Shown: positions 13,838 through 17,148 of the stretch, in pieces
Position numbering within the stretch: the stretch's first letter is position 1
How the letters are laid out: the number at the start of each line of letters is the position of its first letter
DNA from: an uncultured Pseudorhodobacter sp.
GTDB lineage: Bacteria; Pseudomonadota; Alphaproteobacteria; Rhodobacterales; Rhodobacteraceae
Assembly: GCA_937910975.1 (NCBI GenBank)
Contig: CALEMZ010000498.1
Coordinates: 1-17,148, forward strand
Direction of reading: 5' to 3'
Length of the DNA: 17,148 nucleotides
The notes under the pieces: generated by a model
What the model saw: only the letters and a program-made list of their open reading frames with translations
What the model was told of the DNA's origin: nothing
The model's database searches: none
Translations under genes and position numbers: made by a program

Positions 13838-14179
13838 TCACTCGATCGGGCGGATCAGCTTGCGTTCCAAGACCCGCAGCACCGCCGCCAAGTCATGCCC
13901 GCGCCGCAGCACCTGCCCATCCATCGCGACCACGGCATACATTCCTTGCCGATGGCGCAACTTTGGGCGCTTCTCAATCCGGTATAAAGGGTTTTCCGCC
14001 GTGCGTCGAAATACCGAAAACACTGCCAATTCCCGCAGCGCAGAAATCCCGTAATCGCGCCACTCACCCAGCGCCACCATCCGCCCATACAGCGATAAAA
14101 TCGCCCCCAACTCCCGCCGATCAAAACTGACTTGCTCTGGGAAAAGGGCAGAAAAATGGATTGGAGGCTCTGCGTTCAT
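13838..14179 (-). CDS. DUF2794 domain-containing protein
   Basis: A 113-residue soluble protein of the alphaproteobacterial DUF2794 type, function unknown. The recognisable part is the C-terminal half: NPLYRIEKRPKLRHRQGMYA (about 73-92) and GQVLRRGHDLAAVLRVLERKL (about 98-109). The N-terminal half contains FSALFPEQVSFDRRELGAIL. ATG at 14179 has GAGGCG about 4 bases upstream; a longer frame reaching 14209 lacks similarity. It stands 36 bases after the ABC ATPase gene and 8 bases before the P1 peptidase gene, all on the same strand. Co-transcription is possible but a functional link is not evident. The family name is from memory of its conserved text. Confidence 0.72.
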   Translation of the reverse strand: MNAEPPIHFSALFPEQVSFDRRELGAILSLYGRMVALGEWRDYGISALRELAVFSVFRRTAENPLYRIEKRPKLRHRQGMYAVVAMDGQVLRRGHDLAAVLRVLERKLIRPIE

Positions 14180-14215
14180 ACGCCTCAGCTTATCTGGGCA
14201 ACCGCACAAATCAAG

Positions 14216-14845
14216 CTATAGCTGTACCACCGCACCCGCTGCCGCCTCGGCGTCCGAGGTATCATGTGTCACCAACAGCCCGGGTATTTTACGCACCCGC
14301 AGATGTTCAAACACAAAACCCCGGATTTCGGCGCGTAACTCTGCATCCAAACGCGAAAACGGTTCATCCAGCAATAGCGCCTCCGGCTTCGCCAACAGCG
14401 CCCGCATCAGGGCCGCGCGCGCCCGCTGCCCCCCCGATAAAGTGGCCGGATCACGCGTGGCAAAGCCCGCAAGCCCGGCCTGATCCAAGGCCTCCTCCAC
14501 CGCCGCACTGCGTGCCGCACCCCGTACTGATTGTGCAAGCCCAAAGGCCAGATTATCGCCCACAGACAAATGCGGAAACAGCATCGCATCTTGAAACAAC
14601 ACACCAATTCGCCGCGCTTCGGCGGGCTGGGTCAGCACATCGCGCCCGCTAAGCTCCACCCGGCCCGACACTTTGAACCCATGCGCCAAATGCCCGCCAA
14701 TCGCGTCCAGCAAGGTGGATTTACCTATCCCTGACGGCCCCATCAGCGTCGCCACCTCGCCCGGTTCAACGCGCAAACTCAAGGCACCGAACAAGGGCGC
14801 GCCAGCCAAAGGCCCCACGACCACATCTATCAATTCAAGGCTCAT
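14216..14845 (-). CDS. ynjD: ABC transporter ATP-binding protein, YnjD-like
   Basis: This is the nucleotide-binding subunit that powers the importer formed with the two genes upstream. The 209 residues hold every ABC motif: Walker A GPSGIGKST (36-44), Q-loop Gln85 in LFQDAMLFPH, signature LSGGQRARAALMRALL (136-151), Walker B ALLLDE (156-161) and switch His194 in VTHDTSDAE. It lacks the C-terminal regulatory domain of larger importer ATPases, which agrees with the short YnjD type. ATG at 14845 overlaps the permease stop by 11 bases, suggesting translational coupling; a longer upstream frame is only the permease gene read in another frame. The YnjD name depends on the three-gene set rather than on the ATPase alone. 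Confidence 0.87.
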   Translation of the reverse strand: MSLELIDVVVGPLAGAPLFGALSLRVEPGEVATLMGPSGIGKSTLLDAIGGHLAHGFKVSGRVELSGRDVLTQPAEARRIGVLFQDAMLFPHLSVGDNLAFGLAQSVRGAARSAAVEEALDQAGLAGFATRDPATLSGGQRARAALMRALLAKPEALLLDEPFSRLDAELRAEIRGFVFEHLRVRKIPGLLVTHDTSDAEAAAGAVVQL

Positions 14846-16547
14846 GCCCCACCCCCAGCAACCCGCGCCTGTTACGATATACCAAGGCCGGAAGCGCCAA
14901 GGCCGCGCCATAGGCCAAAAACGGCAATGCTGCCTGAAGCACCGCGTAAACCCCGACCACCCGCCTATCAGAGCCACTCGCAAGCGTCACGGCCTCGGTG
15001 GTCAGCGTTGCAATCCGCCCCGCCCCCATAAACAGCGTCGGTAGATACTGCGCGACAGACACAGCAAATCCAATCGCCGCCGCCGTGGCCAAAGGCCGGA
15101 TCAGCATCGGCAGCTTTACGGCCACCAACCGCCGCCAAGGCGAGGCCCCCAATGCGGCCGCCGCGCGGATATGATGCGGGTCCAGCGCGCGCCACGGGTC
15201 TGAAAGCGCAATCATCACATAGGGGAACACAAACAGCATCTGCGCCCAGATCACCGCGACCATGCCGCCGCTGATCCCGATCTGCAAGAACAGCACGTTC
15301 AACCCCAAAAGGAACCCAACCTGCGGCACCAACAGCGGCAAATAAATCAACGCCTGCGCCCATGCCGCCCGCCCGCGCCGCCCCCGGTCTTCGCCCTCCA
15401 GCCATGCAATCGCCAGCAGCAATGACATCGCCGTCGTCGAAACCCCGATGATCAAAGTCGCCTCCAGCGCCCGCCCCCAGCCGCTACCGGGCGTCATCCA
15501 GCCTTTCAGCGACCAGCTTTGCGGCAAGGCTTGCGGATAGGACCAGCGCCACGCGAATGACCAGACCACCAGCGCGGCCAGCGCCATCACGCCCAGCAGC
15601 ATCAACACCGAAACCACGCTGCTTGTCGCCCACAGCCCCGGCTCTGACCGATGCCCGCGCCCGCCCCGGCGCAGCCACCACAGCCCGATGCGTTTGGCAC
15701 CACGCTCTGCCCCGATCCATGCAACAATCGCCCCTGCGACCAGCAAGGCCTGCAAAAAGGCCGCCGCCGATGCGGGCAGGATCAACGTTGTATCCGGAGC
15801 CGAGAACCAACGAATAATTGCCACCGCCAGCGTCGGCGGGTTTGATGGCCCAAGGATAATCGCCATATCCACCACCGAAAGCGCAAAGGCCAGAACGATG
15901 AAAATTGGAAGTCGGATCAATGGGTAAACCTGCGGCATGATCACCTTGATCCAGACCACGCCGCGCCCATAACCCAACGCCCGCCCCGCCGCCAAATGCT
16001 GCCGCACCGGCAATTGCCCAAGGGCCGATCCGATCACCAGCAGCAAGAACGGCACCTCTTTGATCAGCAGCCCCACGATCAACGCCAGCCCCCAACCGTC
16101 ATGAACCGTTGCAAGGTCCGGTGGGCGATCCCAGCCGGTAGCCCAAGGCGAGATCATCCGCGCAATCCACCCCGAAGGGGCCAGTAAGAACGCCAGCCCA
16201 ATCGCCAGCGCCGCATGCGGAACCGCCAGAAACGGGGCAAGCAAACGGCCCATGGATGCATGGCTCATCCGGCCATGCATCAAGGCGCAAAAACCCGATG
16301 CCAACGCGAGGGCCAGCAAGGTGGAGCCGATACCCGTCACCAATGTCAGCCGCAGGCTGGTGCCAAAACCCGGTAGGCTGAACAACTGCCGCCACGGCTC
16401 CAACGAAGGCTCCGTCGCCCCAATCGCGGGCAAAACGCCAAAGGCCGCCCGCCCGGTCTGTGCCATCCCCGCGATGATCGGCAAGACAAGCCCGCCCATC
16501 ACCAACAAAGCGACACCGACCCGAAGCGCGCGGCCCTCAACTTTCAT
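14835..16547 (-). CDS. ynjC: ABC transporter permease with two fused transmembrane domains, YnjC-like
   Basis: A 570-residue inner-membrane protein with roughly twelve transmembrane helices. It consists of two binding-protein-dependent permease domains in one chain (about 1-275 and 300-570). Each half carries an EAA-type cytoplasmic loop that docks on the ATPase: AAGRALGYGRGVVWIKVIMP in the first and IRAAAALGASPWRRLVAVKL in the second. Fused permeases of this form occur in iron, thiamine/ThiP-like and YnjC transporters; the flanking binding protein points to YnjC. ATG at 16547 was chosen because it overlaps the upstream binding-protein stop as ATGA; an in-frame extension to 16568 would be a longer overlap with no added similarity. 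The substrate is unknown. Confidence 0.86.
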   Translation of the reverse strand: MKVEGRALRVGVALLVMGGLVLPIIAGMAQTGRAAFGVLPAIGATEPSLEPWRQLFSLPGFGTSLRLTLVTGIGSTLLALALASGFCALMHGRMSHASMGRLLAPFLAVPHAALAIGLAFLLAPSGWIARMISPWATGWDRPPDLATVHDGWGLALIVGLLIKEVPFLLLVIGSALGQLPVRQHLAAGRALGYGRGVVWIKVIMPQVYPLIRLPIFIVLAFALSVVDMAIILGPSNPPTLAVAIIRWFSAPDTTLILPASAAAFLQALLVAGAIVAWIGAERGAKRIGLWWLRRGGRGHRSEPGLWATSSVVSVLMLLGVMALAALVVWSFAWRWSYPQALPQSWSLKGWMTPGSGWGRALEATLIIGVSTTAMSLLLAIAWLEGEDRGRRGRAAWAQALIYLPLLVPQVGFLLGLNVLFLQIGISGGMVAVIWAQMLFVFPYVMIALSDPWRALDPHHIRAAAALGASPWRRLVAVKLPMLIRPLATAAAIGFAVSVAQYLPTLFMGAGRIATLTTEAVTLASGSDRRVVGVYAVLQAALPFLAYGAALALPALVYRNRRGLLGVGHEP

Positions 16548-17148
16548 TTGGTATAGCGCTGGCCCCAAGCTTCAACCAATTTGGTCATCCAGCTTGCATG
16601 GGGTTCCAACAACGTCGGGCCAAGGTCTTCCAAGTTCGGCAAGGCGGGCGAGGATGGCAGCGCCGCAAACAGCGCCGCCTCTTGCGCATTCAGCTTGGCC
16701 GGATCCAGCACCGAAAAACTGCCCAAAACCTCGATGTTTTGCTGATGCGCTTGCGTGGCCGGCTCCAACAAGAAATTCGCCACCACCTCCGCCCCTTCGC
16801 GGTTCGCCGCATTGTAGGGGATCGCGACAAAGCTGATATTCCCGATGGAGCCGCCTTCGGGCACAAACACCCGCGCGGTTTCGGGCAGCAAGCCCTCGGC
16901 AATCGCGCCCGCCGCCGAGGCCGGATCAAACGATACGCCAAAATCCAACTCACCATCATTCAGCATCTGTTGCTGCACCGACTGGTTTTCCGGAAAAGTC
17001 TTACCCTGCCGCCACATCAGCGGGCGCAACGCGTCATACCATGCCCAAAGCGGGGCCACCGTCGCCTCAAACGCCGCATCCGTCACCGGGGCCTGCAAAA
17101 CGCCCGCATCCGGTGCCATTTCGATCAATGCTTGCTTGAGAAACGTCG
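16544..17148 (-). CDS. ynjB: ABC transporter periplasmic substrate-binding protein, YnjB-like, C-terminal part (cut by window edge)
   Basis: About 200 C-terminal residues are in view; the N terminus, with the expected signal peptide, lies beyond the right edge. The reading frame enters at the edge as TFLKQALIEMAPD. Stretches such as PLWAWYDALRPLMWRQGKTFPENQSVQQQMLNDGELDFGVSF, with long spans of similar text, resemble E. coli YnjB, and IPYNAANREGAEVVANFLLEP is typical of the iron/thiamine/putrescine-type binding-protein superfamily. It would capture a solute in the periplasm and deliver it to the fused permease. It overlaps the permease gene by 4 bases. YnjBCD remains without an established substrate to my knowledge, so none is given here. 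Confidence 0.84.
   Translation of the reverse strand, partial: TFLKQALIEMAPDAGVLQAPVTDAAFEATVAPLWAWYDALRPLMWRQGKTFPENQSVQQQMLNDGELDFGVSFDPASAAGAIAEGLLPETARVFVPEGGSIGNISFVAIPYNAANREGAEVVANFLLEPATQAHQQNIEVLGSFSVLDPAKLNAQEAALFAALPSSPALPNLEDLGPTLLEPHASWMTKLVEAWGQRYTK

Noticed and set aside
1..17148. Mobile element, defence system, CRISPR array, tRNA or prophage remnants
   Set aside because: No transposase, integrase, toxin-antitoxin or nuclease-cluster signatures, direct repeat arrays or tRNA-like cloverleafs were seen; gene content and base composition look uniform and chromosomal.

Overview
The window looks like an ordinary chromosomal segment of a high-GC alphaproteobacterium, most probably Rhodobacterales (Roseobacter group). 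This rests on high GC, dense tail-to-head gene packing with many 4-bp ATGA overlaps, a DUF2794 gene, the pgsA-moaD-moaE order, and a GTG-started efp divergent from epmA. The taxonomic call is inference from recognised protein types, not from a marker gene or a search. I see no tRNA, rRNA, transposase, phage gene or CRISPR array, and no gene-free stretch above 300 bases.

Layout. (1) 1-3266, cyclitol/sugar catabolism: a Gfo/Idh/MocA dehydrogenase, cut by the window edge and frameshifted, runs left. An iolC-type PfkB kinase, an iolB-type isomerase and an iolJ-type class II aldolase run right. A perfect 18-bp LacI-type palindrome sits in the divergent promoter region and probably controls both arms. 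Kinase, isomerase and aldolase match successive or nearby steps of myo-inositol breakdown, but iolD and iolE are not in view. (2) 3263-8107, minus strand: six closely spaced genes, read from right to left: AEC permease, S-formylglutathione hydrolase (formaldehyde detoxification), YaiI/YqxD protein, DMT/EamA permease, HAD phosphatase, ornithine-cyclodeaminase-family enzyme. The last gene overlaps the aldolase tail to tail by 4 bases. (3) 8108-8289: a structured intergenic region with nested inverted repeats and a strong hairpin. (4) 8290-10166, minus strand: a YcaQ/AlkX-type DNA glycosylase and elongation factor P. (5) 10271-12819, plus strand: the EF-P lysyltransferase epmA, then pgsA (phospholipid synthesis) with moaD and moaE (molybdopterin synthase subunits). 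(6) 12840-17148, minus strand: a YnjBCD-like ABC importer (binding protein cut by the window edge, fused two-domain permease, ATPase), a DUF2794 protein and a P1-family (DmpA/NylC-like) self-processing peptidase.

The clearest functional links are the iol-type operon with its operator, the efp/epmA substrate-enzyme pair, the two molybdopterin synthase subunits, and the complete YnjBCD set. I found no convincing new defence, mobile or otherwise undescribed system. The items most worth a second look are the frameshift in the dehydrogenase, the perfect operator, the structured repeat region at 8161-8277, and the incomplete inositol gene set.
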